From Peredibacter sp045999315 (lineage in GTDB: Bacteria; Bdellovibrionota; Bacteriovoracia; Bacteriovoracales; Bacteriovoracaceae), in NCBI RefSeq assembly GCF_045999315.1, contig NZ_CP174607.1, forward strand, positions 1,302,001-1,366,000: a stretch of DNA of 64,000 bases, written 5' to 3'. This document shows, in pieces, positions 24,961-33,677 of this stretch. The first letter of the stretch is position 1, and every line of letters begins with the position of its first letter. Position numbers and translations under genes: made by a program. A model generated the notes under the pieces. The model had not been told where the DNA came from, did not search any database, and saw only the letters and a list, made by a program, of their open reading frames with translations.

Positions 24961-24969
24961 TGCTATAAT
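24961..24969 (+). promoter_or_regulatory. Extended -10 promoter of the CorC-type gene
   Basis: TGC-TATAAT (24961-24969), a perfect extended -10. The -35 is weak (TTGCAG 18 bases upstream), as is normal for extended -10 promoters. It leaves an untranslated leader of about 95 bases before the ATG at 25073; the leader contains TAACAGGAG near 24990 and a pyrimidine-rich stretch, with no strong Shine-Dalgarno at the start codon. Confidence 0.65.
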
Positions 24970-25072
24970 ACTTCTGCTATTTCATTAACTTAACAGGAGT
25001 TAGTTCCCATCGAACCCCCGGCTGAACGTTCTTATATTTTTTCTCTAACCACAAAATCCCAATTTTAATTTT

Positions 25073-26401
25073 ATGAGTACCGATCAAGAGATCTTAGTTC
25101 TTGTTGTTTCTCTTCTATTATCTGCTTTTTTCTCGGGCTCTGAGGCCGCCTTACTGTCACTGCCTCACGAGAAGGCGAAGCAAATCGCTGAAGAGCATGG
25201 TCTGGATTCATGGGCCATGAAGCGTTGGCTGCAGATGCCCAATGACATACTTACGACCATTCTAGTTGGAAACAATTTCGTAAATATTTTAATCGCCGCT
25301 CTTTCAGCAAATATTGCGGAGAGATTTTTTTCAAACGATGCTCTCGCCATCAGCGTGGGTGTAACGACGATGATGATTTTGTTATTCGGTGAAATTGCTC
25401 CGAAGACAGTTGGACGTGGCCATTCAGAGAAGTTTGCTGCCACGGCCGTCTTGCTTCTCATCGGCTTCTACTACCTGATGTATCCGGTGGTAAAAACTTT
25501 CACGAAAATCATTCAATTGGTTCTCGGGAAGAACGCCAACGTCAGAAGTCGTGCGGTCACAAAAGATGATATTGAAGTCATGGTTGAGATGGCGGAAGAG
25601 ACCCGCACTATGGACTCAAAACAAATTGATCTCCTGAACTCAATCCTTGAGTTCCCTTCTATCAAAGTAAAAGACATCATGGTTCCTCGTACTTCAATTG
25701 AGGCGATCAAAAAAGATTCAGGCTTTGTTGATGTTATTAAGATGGTACGTGAAGTGGCCCATAGTCGTTACCCGGTTTACGATGAAGATCTGGATGATGT
25801 TCTAGGATTTCTTCACGTAAAAGATCTGGCCTTTATGGGACCGGATGAACAGAAAAATTTCGATATTACAAAGTATGTGAAGCCTCCTTTCTTCGTGTAT
25901 GAACACATGAAGATTCAGGCGGTGTTCGATCACATGAACCGTAAGAAAGTTCACCTTGCCCTGGTTAAAGATGAAAACGGTATTGTAGTAGGAATGCTGA
26001 CTCTTGAAGACATCATGGAAGAAATCTTTGGTGAAATTCAGGATGAGCACGATGATGAAGAAGATCTGATTCCTGGAGTGGAGAGTGCGGAAGGGGTTCT
26101 GGTTCCTTCGACAATTTCTCTCCGTGATCTTTATAACGAATACGATATTGAAATTCCGCTTAACGATAACTACTCAACGCTTAATGGCTTCTTGATGGAG
26201 CAGCTTGGTAATAGCTTTCCGAAGAAGGGCCACCTTATTATTTGGGACGGCTATTCATTCGAGTTAGTGCGCGTAAAGAGTTCTGAAATTAAAGAGGTTA
26301 AGATCAAGTCGACAACTGGCCAGCACCTTCGTGAGCCAGACAAGAAAGAATCTAAAGAAGCCTCTGACAATGACCACCACAAGGCCATTGGAGCTAAGTA
26401 A
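25073..26401 (+). CDS. CNNM/CBS-domain membrane protein (CorC/HlyC family)
   Basis: A 442-residue protein with an N-terminal DUF21/CNNM transmembrane domain (about 1-180, with AFFSGSEAALLSL), a CBS pair (about 195-330, with IMVPRTSIEAI and GMLTLEDIMEEIFGEIQDE), and a C-terminal CorC-HlyC domain (about 340-420) that resembles an FAD-fold. The family is linked to magnesium/cobalt efflux and older haemolysin annotation. The tail is charged and histidine-rich, with DNDHHK. An extended -10 promoter sits about 100 bases upstream, and the flavoprotein gene follows after two bases. Confidence 0.9.
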   Translation: MSTDQEILVLVVSLLLSAFFSGSEAALLSLPHEKAKQIAEEHGLDSWAMKRWLQMPNDILTTILVGNNFVNILIAALSANIAERFFSNDALAISVGVTTMMILLFGEIAPKTVGRGHSEKFAATAVLLLIGFYYLMYPVVKTFTKIIQLVLGKNANVRSRAVTKDDIEVMVEMAEETRTMDSKQIDLLNSILEFPSIKVKDIMVPRTSIEAIKKDSGFVDVIKMVREVAHSRYPVYDEDLDDVLGFLHVKDLAFMGPDEQKNFDITKYVKPPFFVYEHMKIQAVFDHMNRKKVHLALVKDENGIVVGMLTLEDIMEEIFGEIQDEHDDEEDLIPGVESAEGVLVPSTISLRDLYNEYDIEIPLNDNYSTLNGFLMEQLGNSFPKKGHLIIWDGYSFELVRVKSSEIKEVKIKSTTGQHLREPDKKESKEASDNDHHKAIGAK

Positions 26402-26403
26402 TC

Positions 26404-27393
26404 ATGGATCAAAAAATTTATCCTGTTTGTGTTATCGGCGGAGGCTCCGCCGGTACCATGGCAGTTCTTCGTACCATTTTAAATAACGATGAATGTCTGT
26501 TCTTCCCCGGTTCTCCCAAGGACAAGAAGCGCTCTCGTGCTCTGTGGGTGAGAAAGATTGAAAACATGCCGGCCCATTTTCAATACAAGCGTGGGATTGA
26601 AGAGCCGAATGCTGAAACCATCAAGTGGATCCAGGAATCTCCTTTTAAAGACAATCTTCACATTCATAAGAATATTGGTGTTACGAATGTCGTAAAGAAG
26701 GGTGATATTTTCGAGATCACTGATTCTAAAAACCAGGTCCATCTCGCTGAATACATCATTCTTTGTACCGGAGTGATGGACGTTCAACCTGAGATTCAAG
26801 GTTCCATTGAAACTGTTTTTGATTACGCCAATGCTCAGACCATTGATTACTGTTTAATCTGTGACGGACATCATGTGTTTCAAAAACGTGCTTCTGTGAT
26901 TGGACATGGTAATAGTGCTGCTTGGGTGGCGATCATGCTTTATGAACGTTATCAACCAGATAACTTTGCTATTCTTACCAATGGTAAGAAACCAGAGTTC
27001 CAGGACGATACCAAGAAGCTCATTGAGATGTACGGAATTAAAGTTCATGAAGAAGTCATTACAGATGTGATCGGCCAAGAGAGGGGAAAGATCCTTGAAG
27101 GCTTCACTCTTTCTGATGGTTCAAAGTTTGAAACGGACATCTGCTTTGTGGCGATGGGGATGATTGTTTATAACGAAATCGCCAAGCAATTGGGAGCGGA
27201 TCTGGATGAGCGTGGTTTTGTAAAAGCAGAGGAATCGGGCCTGACTTCGGTTCCTGGTCTGTATGTGGCCGGAGACTTAAAGGCCAATACCAAGAAACAG
27301 ATTTATACCGCTTGGGATAATGCTGTGAACGCGGCCAATGCTATTAACATGAAAATTCGTGCGAAAAAGCGTCAACAATTCAAAAGAGATTAA
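26404..27393 (+). CDS. Thioredoxin reductase-like flavoprotein
   Basis: A 329-residue NAD(P)/FAD oxidoreductase. FAD motif VIGGGSAGTMAVLR at the N-terminus, redox pair C-x2-C in DYCLICDGHHVF near residues 142-153 (thioredoxin reductase has CATC at this place), NADPH motif VIGHGNSAAWVA, and the C-terminal FAD motif GLYVAGDLKA. The N-terminal third has an unusual segment (FFPGSPKDKKRSRALWVRKI) in place of the normal GG-x-L family sequence, so it may not reduce thioredoxin. It lies two bases after the CorC-type gene and faces a ferredoxin gene across two bases, so the ferredoxin may be a partner. Confidence 0.85.
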   Translation: MDQKIYPVCVIGGGSAGTMAVLRTILNNDECLFFPGSPKDKKRSRALWVRKIENMPAHFQYKRGIEEPNAETIKWIQESPFKDNLHIHKNIGVTNVVKKGDIFEITDSKNQVHLAEYIILCTGVMDVQPEIQGSIETVFDYANAQTIDYCLICDGHHVFQKRASVIGHGNSAAWVAIMLYERYQPDNFAILTNGKKPEFQDDTKKLIEMYGIKVHEEVITDVIGQERGKILEGFTLSDGSKFETDICFVAMGMIVYNEIAKQLGADLDERGFVKAEESGLTSVPGLYVAGDLKANTKKQIYTAWDNAVNAANAINMKIRAKKRQQFKRD

Positions 27394-27395
27394 GA

Positions 27396-27731
27396 TTATT
27401 TTATTGGCAGGATCGAGACGTCACCTATGACCTTGGCCCGGCAGGAGAGTCGGATTTCTTTATTCTTAATGAAATCCTCTCCACGTTGCTCTCGAAACTC
27501 ATCCTTTAAGGCATCAATGGTGTTCTGTTCAATGACTCCAGGGGGTTGCAAATGCTCTTTGCCGGTAGTGACTTCCACTCGACAGGCCCCACAGGACCCT
27601 GACAGGCATCCATGAGGTAGGACCTCACCACGCTCGTATAAAGCATCGTAAAGAATCTCTCCTTCATTCACCTCAAATGTCTTCGCTGTGTCTGTAATTG
27701 ACACCCTGGGCATAAGATTCTTCCTTGTCAA
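27396..27731 (-). CDS. 2Fe-2S plant-type ferredoxin
   Basis: A 111-residue ferredoxin with the plant-type cluster motif C-x4-C-x2-C plus a distant cysteine: HGCLSGSCGACRVEV near residues 40-54 and RLSCRAKV near 94-101. The C-terminus VIGDVSILPIK is typical of adrenodoxin/plant-type folds. The gene has an AAGGAAG Shine-Dalgarno. It converges with the thioredoxin-reductase-like gene with two bases between stops, so there is no room for a terminator. Confidence 0.88.
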   Translation of the reverse strand: MTRKNLMPRVSITDTAKTFEVNEGEILYDALYERGEVLPHGCLSGSCGACRVEVTTGKEHLQPPGVIEQNTIDALKDEFREQRGEDFIKNKEIRLSCRAKVIGDVSILPIK

Positions 27732-27826
27732 AACCTTAAGGGTTTAAGAAACTCGTCGCAATAAAATCTAGTCTAACCTAAGTCATAATTTTGGTCACTT
27801 GTAAAAAGGTGCCGAAGGAGAACGGT

Positions 27827-28936
27827 ATGTTAACTCTCGAAAAAATGTATTCAATGGGCCACGAAGAAGTTGTCTTCTTCCAGGATAAGTCTTGCGGTCT
27901 TAAAGCTATCGTAGGTATCCACGATACAACTCTAGGTCCAGCTCTTGGTGGAACTCGTCTATGGCCATATGCTAACGAAGAAGAGGCCCTAATCGACGTT
28001 CTTCGCCTTTCTCGTGGTATGACTTATAAGAACGCTATCTCTGGTCTTAACCTTGGTGGCGGTAAAGCGGTAATCATCGCTGATCCAAAAAACAAAAATG
28101 AGGCCCTTTTCCGTTCATTCGGCCGCTTCATCGAATCTCTTAACGGTCGTTACATCACAGCTGAAGATGTAAACACAAACGTTGAAGATATCGAACACAT
28201 CTTCACTGAAACGAATCACGTAACTGGTGTTGCTCAACAGAACGGTGGTTCTGGTAACCCATCTCCATATACTGCTCTTGGCGTGTTCCGTGGTATCGAA
28301 GCTTCTGTTACAAAAGCTTTTGGTTCTCGTTCACTTAAAGGTAAAACAATCGCCATCCAAGGTGTTGGTTCAGTAGGTTTCGAGCTTGCTAAGCTTCTTA
28401 CTGAAGCTGGTGCAAACATTGTTTATACAGACGTTAACGAGCGTGGAATTCAGCGTATGAAAGACGCTTTCCCAACTGCTAAATTCGTTTCTACAAACGA
28501 AATCTTCGGTGTTGCTTGTGACGTATATGCTCCATGTGCTCTTGGTGCTTCAATCAATGATGAAACAATTCCTCAATTGAAAGCTAAGATCGTTTGTGGT
28601 GCCGCTAACAACCAACTTAAAGAAGACCGTCACGGCCTTATCCTTAAAGAGAAAGGCATCCTTTACGCTCCAGACTACCTGGTAAATGCTGGTGGTGTAA
28701 TGAACGTTTCGATCGAGTTTGAAGGTTGGGCAGATTCTAAATCTCGTCGTATGGTTGATACAATCTACGATAAGACTCTTGAAGTGTTCAAAATCTCTGA
28801 TGAACAAAACATCCCGGTTAACAAAGCTGCGGACGTTATGGCAGAGAACAGAATCGCTGCTATGAGAAATATCAAGAACGGTTACCTTGGTGTTAAAATC
28901 AACCACAGAATGCCTGGTCAAAAAAGAAGATTCTAA
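27827..28936 (+). CDS. Leucine dehydrogenase (Glu/Leu/Phe/Val dehydrogenase family)
   Basis: NAD-dependent oxidative deamination of branched-chain amino acids to 2-oxo acids. I start at the ATG 27827, which has AAGGAG six bases upstream; the longest frame adds 12 codons without a ribosome-binding site. The 369 residues show ALGGTRLWPY, the catalytic-lysine region GLNLGGGKAVI, and the Rossmann motif GVGSVGFELAKLL. The short length (glutamate dehydrogenases are about 420-450) and GGTR sequence fit leucine/valine dehydrogenases. Codon bias is extreme, indicating high expression. Its 2-oxo acid products would feed the E1 dehydrogenase encoded at 42146. Confidence 0.9.
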   Translation: MLTLEKMYSMGHEEVVFFQDKSCGLKAIVGIHDTTLGPALGGTRLWPYANEEEALIDVLRLSRGMTYKNAISGLNLGGGKAVIIADPKNKNEALFRSFGRFIESLNGRYITAEDVNTNVEDIEHIFTETNHVTGVAQQNGGSGNPSPYTALGVFRGIEASVTKAFGSRSLKGKTIAIQGVGSVGFELAKLLTEAGANIVYTDVNERGIQRMKDAFPTAKFVSTNEIFGVACDVYAPCALGASINDETIPQLKAKIVCGAANNQLKEDRHGLILKEKGILYAPDYLVNAGGVMNVSIEFEGWADSKSRRMVDTIYDKTLEVFKISDEQNIPVNKAADVMAENRIAAMRNIKNGYLGVKINHRMPGQKRRF

Positions 28937-28940
28937 TCCG

Positions 28941-28968
28941 AAAGGCCCTCGAAAGAGGGCCTTTTTTT
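28941..28968 (+). terminator. Terminator of the leucine-dehydrogenase gene
   Basis: AAAGGCCCTC-GAAA-GAGGGCCTTT followed by TTTT, a perfect 10-bp stem with a GAAA tetraloop, starting five bases after the stop. Confidence 0.92.
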
Positions 28969-29045
28969 ATGGTCGACTATCTCGGTTATGACCCATTTTA
29001 CCTCCTAAACACATTTCTATTTGATCTAACTCCGGCAACTTATCG

Positions 29046-29063
29046 TTGGCACCAATCATGCTT
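29046..29063 (+). promoter_or_regulatory. Sigma-54-type promoter
   Basis: TTGGCACCAATCATGCTT has GG and GC exactly ten bases apart and matches the consensus YTGGCACGRNNNTTGCW at all but two positions. Initiation near 29073 would precede the ATG at 29113 by about 40 bases. It lies in a true intergenic region behind a strong terminator, so it is well placed to be the only promoter of this gene. Confidence 0.6.
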
Positions 29064-29112
29064 CTCTTAGAACAGTCAGAAGGTGAAAGACCTACTGGAA
29101 AGAGGGGTATTT

Positions 29113-29523
29113 ATGAATAACGCAGAAATTATGGGGCGCTTTAATCATCTGAAGAACAACGTGCAACACTTGTTCTCTGATATGTCTCACCTCGTGGTAG
29201 ATCGTATCCATAAAATGAGAGAGTCGGATTCTACAATCCATCCGATTCATATTGATAATTATCATTATGAATCTCATCGTATTGATATGGACTATGATCT
29301 GGATGATCTTCCACTGACTCTGAATAAAGATCCTGGTCCTGGTGTGAAATACAATTACACGGAGAATTCAGAGTTCGCGCGAGGTGCGCCGAAAGCAGCG
29401 GCACATGGGATTGATAGTTTCGGAGAAGAAGATACGTTTGATCCTGATGAGGCCGATGAGCACCAGACTTATCGTGATCGGAAACAGAATTCAGATTTAA
29501 GTAAGAGATACTATACACACTGA
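29113..29523 (+). CDS. Acidic hydrophilic protein of unknown function
   Basis: A 136-residue protein, starting at the ATG 29113 (AGAGGGG upstream) rather than the GTG ten codons earlier. No signal peptide or membrane segment. The N-terminal 40 residues are helix-like (MNNAEIMGRFNHLKNNVQHL); the rest is rich in Asp, His and Tyr and probably disordered (DYDLDDLPLTLNKDPGPG, EEDTFDPDEADEHQTYRD). No family recognised. A sigma-54-like promoter implies control by a specific activator, for example in response to nitrogen, stress or motility signals. Confidence 0.7.
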   Translation: MNNAEIMGRFNHLKNNVQHLFSDMSHLVVDRIHKMRESDSTIHPIHIDNYHYESHRIDMDYDLDDLPLTLNKDPGPGVKYNYTENSEFARGAPKAAAHGIDSFGEEDTFDPDEADEHQTYRDRKQNSDLSKRYYTH

Positions 29524-29524
29524 G

Positions 29525-29547
29525 AGGGGCCCTGATGAAGGGCCCTT
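29525..29547. terminator. Hairpin between convergent genes
   Basis: AGGGGCCCT-GATGA-AGGGCCCTT, nine pairs including one G-T wobble, filling the 24-base gap between two convergent stops. No T tract on either strand, so termination efficiency is uncertain. Confidence 0.55.
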
Positions 29548-32500
29548 CTAGTAAATACCACTGAGATAATTTCGAATGATCGTTTTTTGGGCCGGAGTTA
29601 ATGTTCCGGAAATCGCCATCACCTCACCAATCTGACCATCAAATGTTGTATTAATCAAAGTCGAACCACCAGCAAAGCTTTGAGGCGAATCGAAGTCTAC
29701 CTGAAGGACATGAACAGTGTTAGTTCCCATGTTTGTGTTATGGGTAGTGTTTAGGCCATAAGTCGATCCATCCAGGTTAAGAGTGGCCAAGGTGGTGTCG
29801 ATATCAAAAGACATTCCATTGTCATCGAGAGCAACGTCAGTGCTAAAGATGTTATGTGGATTTCGGGTCGGTGGAGTCACAAATACGATAAATACCGTTT
29901 CGACGTTACTAAGTGCAGTTCCTCCCATACTGAGAGAATCATCGCCATTAAAGACGCGACAAGTTCCTGAAGCACCACAGGCCTGAGTTGTAACGGTACC
30001 GCCGTTAGTAACGGCAGGGCTGCCAGTTTTGGCGAGACTTACAAAATCGTTTTTCACCCAAAGGTTAGTATTAGGGAAAACAATTCGTACGCTACTTAAG
30101 TTTTGCGTTTGGAAAGTATTAGTTCCAGTGGCTGGATTTCGGCCACCATCCAGGATGGTTGCACCATTAAGGGTGATGGTATTTACACTGGATGAAAGTC
30201 CATCAAAGTCATAATCATTGCCTGTTAGGGTATAAGAAAAGGTCAGAGTGGTTGTGCCATCTCCGGCGGTCAATGGGAAATCAATGTTCCCACTCGCAAG
30301 GGCCACTCGGATATAAGGAGTACCACCAGTGACATACATAGGCTCAGAGTAAGTAAGAACAAAGGACAACGTTTCTCCGCTTTCGTGAGTGCCTGCAAAG
30401 CTGGTTGCAGTCGGAGTTCCAGGTGCAGTGTTATCAATCAGAATGCCTGTCGTATTAGGTGAACCAAAAGCGGCACTGACTCTATTGTCACCAGCATCTC
30501 GTGCGTAACCAGTGGTCGTCGGGTATGCATTACTTGAAATAGTCGTTCCAACTGCGACTCCGTTATTATCATTGTCAGAAGCAACGATTGTGTATCTAAA
30601 AGTGTGAACTGTAGCGGTGGTATTTGTAGTAGGACGTAGGCAGCGAGCGGTCACCCCAATCGTTACAGTGATACAGGGCTGGGTCGCTGTGATGTTGGTT
30701 GTCATCAGTTCGCTGAAAGTTACTGTGAAGTCGAGGTCTTCACCCACGCGGTAAGTTCCATCTGCTGTGATTGGTACAACTGATGTTACAGTTGGTACGA
30801 CTGTATCAACCAGGAGTCCGGCAGTCGCAGGAACAGGAAATGTAAAGTCAGTGGCATCATTTCCTGCTTGGTCCTTTATGGTAGCAGTATGAGTAAGTGG
30901 TGAAGTAAGAGTGACACCGTTATTGTCATTCTTGCCTGTTAAATCACCTTGATGAGTAATGGCAGCAGTGTCGTTACCTGAAAGATAATTCAATGGTGCA
31001 GAGGCCCCGCCTACATCCATTGGTAAAGCAACTGCTCCAGTACCTGTGGCACTATAGTGAACGGCTTCAGACCAATTCACAACGAAAGGCATCGCCACAA
31101 CTGTTGAGTATGTGCGGTTAGCTGGAGGAGTTACGGTATTAATTTTTGGTCTCACACCATCAATTTGAGTGTTAATGATTCCACTTGCTGGGAGAGTTAG
31201 TAGTACGTTTGTTCCGGGAATATCTGTGATATTTCCGCCATTCATCCGGATTGTTCCTAGAGCAATTGTTCCATCAGTATCAAGATCACCCTCTTGAATC
31301 GTGTAACGGAAAATGAGAGAGCTTTGTCCTGTTCCTGAAACGTAAGGAGCCTCAACCGTGGTTGAACCAATAATGAGTTCAATACTTGGTGTTCCAATTG
31401 TTTGATCCACTTTTACTGCTGTATTAAAACCAATTGTCACATTTAAAACCTGGCCGATGTTCCATTTATCATCCGGGGCCGCAGGAAGCGGCCAAACGCG
31501 GTCAGTGATATCAGTATTTCTTGCGACTGCGGTTGCCTGAGGCTGAATCGCATTTAGGATAATTCCTGTTGTCGATGGAATGACCAGAGCATTATTAGCT
31601 GGAACAACAAAGAAACTCACAAAAGGTGAAGTGGTATCTGTGATGTTGCCGCCGTTTTGAGTCAGGGAAGTTGGAACTGTAATTCCATCCGCATCCACAT
31701 CTCCCGGTACGGCTGTATAACGGAAAATAAGAGTGTCAGTGCCCGTACCTGACACATATTGCGCCTGACGAACCGTTGAACCAATTGTAATTCCCAAATA
31801 AGGAATCCCAGTCACGTTCACGGTACGATCAAATTGAAGAGTAAATTCGAGTGTCTCACCAGCGACATAAGTCGCATTGGCCGGAACAGTGACGTTGGTG
31901 ACAAACGGATATTGGCCCCAGGAATCGACGGTAGTACTGTAAGCGTTAACCGCTGCAGTTAGACCCGCAAATGTTAAAGTAGCATCATTGCCATTGGCAT
32001 CTTTGAGAGTGCCGGCACCAATCACTAGTGGAGAAGTGATGGAACTGAATCCATCTGTATCTAAAAGTGTAGTTGGGATGGTATACGAGAAAAGAAGTTT
32101 GTCAGTTCCAGAACCAGACACATACTGAACATCTGCATATTGAGTTTGTGGAGCCGGTTGAGCGGCCGCATGAAAATAAACTCTGAAACTTGGAGTAGAA
32201 CCTGCTACATAAACCGGTTCATTGAAAGTCATTAAAAAGTTTAACTTTTCGTTAGCGTGATAATTCCCTGGCAAGTTTGTAAGTGAAAGGGCAGTGATGG
32301 TTGGGCCCGCTGTATCTACTTTTACACTTGGAAAGTTTTTAGTCGTAACCGTGGCCACATCACAATTTGTGATCGTTCCATTGTTGTCGAAGGTCAGTAA
32401 ACTGCCATTTAGCTCAAGGGCATTAACGTCCACACCATTAGTGTCATTTTCACCGGCCGCGATTGTGTACTTAAAAGTCATTGTACGAGCATTCGGACTG

Positions 32501-32778
32501 ATATCGTAATCAGCGTAACGAGTGGTTGCTCCTACTGTAATACGAAGACGTGGATCTCCTCCGGTAGTGTCCATGATTATGTCGAAAGGAAATGTGACAG
32601 TGAATGTGATGGTTTCACCTTCGTCATAGGCCTTTGCAGCTGGAGTCTGAAGAGTGAATTTATTTGTCGTGGGCGCATGATCTGAGATGAGTCCGCCACC
32701 AGACGACTTCTCCTTCACCTGACATGAGGAGATAAAGAGGGTAATGATTAATGTAAAAGCCAATCCTAGCGTTTTCAT
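29548..32778 (-). CDS. Large repeat lipoprotein with a C-terminal LamG-like domain
   Basis: A 1076-residue surface lipoprotein candidate: signal peptide with lipobox ending FISSC. It has about seven imperfect repeats of 110-130 residues, starting near residues 47, 160, 290, 410, 545, 665 and 790. Each repeat has a beta-rich pattern: Y-x-x-G-E-T-L-x-F-T-x-x-F, then Y-V-S-G-x-G-T-D-x-L-x-F-x-Y-T, then N-G-x-x-I-x-D. These are Ig-like modules common in adhesins. The last 170 residues look like a concanavalin/LamG fold (FDGQIGEVMAISGTLTPAQK near the end). Composition is Thr/Gly/Asn-rich. An adhesion or carbohydrate-binding role is inferred, not shown. Confidence 0.8.
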   Translation of the reverse strand: MKTLGLAFTLIITLFISSCQVKEKSSGGGLISDHAPTTNKFTLQTPAAKAYDEGETITFTVTFPFDIIMDTTGGDPRLRITVGATTRYADYDISPNARTMTFKYTIAAGENDTNGVDVNALELNGSLLTFDNNGTITNCDVATVTTKNFPSVKVDTAGPTITALSLTNLPGNYHANEKLNFLMTFNEPVYVAGSTPSFRVYFHAAAQPAPQTQYADVQYVSGSGTDKLLFSYTIPTTLLDTDGFSSITSPLVIGAGTLKDANGNDATLTFAGLTAAVNAYSTTVDSWGQYPFVTNVTVPANATYVAGETLEFTLQFDRTVNVTGIPYLGITIGSTVRQAQYVSGTGTDTLIFRYTAVPGDVDADGITVPTSLTQNGGNITDTTSPFVSFFVVPANNALVIPSTTGIILNAIQPQATAVARNTDITDRVWPLPAAPDDKWNIGQVLNVTIGFNTAVKVDQTIGTPSIELIIGSTTVEAPYVSGTGQSSLIFRYTIQEGDLDTDGTIALGTIRMNGGNITDIPGTNVLLTLPASGIINTQIDGVRPKINTVTPPANRTYSTVVAMPFVVNWSEAVHYSATGTGAVALPMDVGGASAPLNYLSGNDTAAITHQGDLTGKNDNNGVTLTSPLTHTATIKDQAGNDATDFTFPVPATAGLLVDTVVPTVTSVVPITADGTYRVGEDLDFTVTFSELMTTNITATQPCITVTIGVTARCLRPTTNTTATVHTFRYTIVASDNDNNGVAVGTTISSNAYPTTTGYARDAGDNRVSAAFGSPNTTGILIDNTAPGTPTATSFAGTHESGETLSFVLTYSEPMYVTGGTPYIRVALASGNIDFPLTAGDGTTTLTFSYTLTGNDYDFDGLSSSVNTITLNGATILDGGRNPATGTNTFQTQNLSSVRIVFPNTNLWVKNDFVSLAKTGSPAVTNGGTVTTQACGASGTCRVFNGDDSLSMGGTALSNVETVFIVFVTPPTRNPHNIFSTDVALDDNGMSFDIDTTLATLNLDGSTYGLNTTHNTNMGTNTVHVLQVDFDSPQSFAGGSTLINTTFDGQIGEVMAISGTLTPAQKTIIRNYLSGIY

Positions 32779-32840
32779 ACCTAAGGGCTTTATCGGCTCT
32801 TTTCGTGGGCACTTTTAAGGAATACCTGGGTAGGTAAAAG

Positions 32841-32875
32841 TTGCCACTGCTAGGTTTTTAGGGCAGTTGGGGCAA
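32841..32875 (+). promoter_or_regulatory. Compound inverted repeat before the 32885 lipoprotein gene
   Basis: TTGCC-ACTGC (32841-32850) pairs with GCAGT (32863-32867) and, after a three-base bulge, GGCAA (32871-32875). The 3' arm ends ten bases before the ATG and contains GGGG. It may be a leader hairpin or an operator in the divergent gap. Confidence 0.35.
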
Positions 32876-32884
32876 TAGTAAGAA

Positions 32885-33604
32885 ATGATGGTTAGAATAC
32901 TCTTAGTTCTTACTCTGCTTCTTCAAGTCAGCTGTGCCACAAAGTATATTGTGCCTGGTAACCGTTTTTTGACTCCTGAAAGTCAGGGGCAGGCCCTGCG
33001 CGGGCAGATTGAAATTCAACAAACAAATGCCAATCAACTGACTATTGATACTTCTCAGGGAACGGTTGATCAGGGAGTTGTTTACGATGAGGTGAGCCGC
33101 ACTGGTTTCCTGGCCTCTAACTCTATTTTTGATCAGTTGGATGTTTATTGGTCTCACATCGGAGGAGCAAATTCTTTGGTGGGTCTGAAGTTTCAGTTCC
33201 TGGGAGATTCGAGAGTGGCAAAAACTGCCGGTCATAAGATGAGTATCGCCGCCGCCTTGGGCGAAAATGAGCATGAGACTGATGATCAGTCCGTTGAGTT
33301 TAATCTCGGCGGTAGAGAATTCATGCTTCTTTATGGTTATCGCTTTTCTGAGAATGTGATGACTTATTCAAGTTTCTCTATGGCGACTTATAAATTTGAT
33401 GGCGATATTCGCTCTAGTGACCCGGGTCTCAATGGCGCTGATCCTAAATTTGATACTAAAATCCAATCTTTAAGTGCTGGTCTGGAACTATCTTGGGCCA
33501 CGGTCTTCGGAAAGCTTGAAGGGACTTATCAACAATTAAAAACCACGGACACTAAAGACAAAAATGTCTTCATCGTTGGCTACTCTGTTGGAATGTCATG
33601 GTGA
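32885..33604 (+). CDS. Lipoprotein, outer-membrane beta-barrel-like
   Basis: A 239-residue protein with a lipobox signal peptide (VLTLLLQVSC, Cys at about 17). The mature part shows alternating hydrophobic/polar strands and ends VFIVGYSVGMSW with an aromatic terminal residue, as in outer-membrane beta-barrels. Strand-like segments include FMLLYGYRFSENVMTYSSFS and LSAGLELSWATVFGKLEGTY. A lipidated barrel is unusual but not unknown. It is divergent from the repeat lipoprotein with a 106-base gap. Function unknown. Confidence 0.7.
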   Translation: MMVRILLVLTLLLQVSCATKYIVPGNRFLTPESQGQALRGQIEIQQTNANQLTIDTSQGTVDQGVVYDEVSRTGFLASNSIFDQLDVYWSHIGGANSLVGLKFQFLGDSRVAKTAGHKMSIAAALGENEHETDDQSVEFNLGGREFMLLYGYRFSENVMTYSSFSMATYKFDGDIRSSDPGLNGADPKFDTKIQSLSAGLELSWATVFGKLEGTYQQLKTTDTKDKNVFIVGYSVGMSW

Positions 33605-33625
33605 TGAGGAGCTTTTGCCCCTCAT
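33604..33625 (+). terminator. Weak hairpin after the 33604 stop
   Basis: ATGAGG-A-GC-TTTT-GC-C-CCTCAT, eight pairs with one A-C mismatch, immediately after the lipoprotein stop codon. No T tract follows, so it is a marginal terminator. Confidence 0.35.
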
Positions 33626-33653
33626 TGAGTCTTGTACTTGATTCTTCTAAAAT
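33625..33653 (+). promoter_or_regulatory. Promoter of the PorV/FadL-like gene
   Basis: TTGAGT at 33625-33630, 17-base spacer, TAAAAT at 33648-33653. Both boxes are good. The -10 ends directly before the first ATG of the frame (33654), so that ATG is probably not in the transcript and the start must be downstream. Confidence 0.65.
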
Positions 33654-33677
33654 ATGAGAGTGAGAGAGTTCTTCAGT

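Noticed and set aside
24909..24967. 18-codon frame before the CorC-type gene
   Set aside because: Too short, no ribosome-binding site, and its stop lies inside the extended -10 box.
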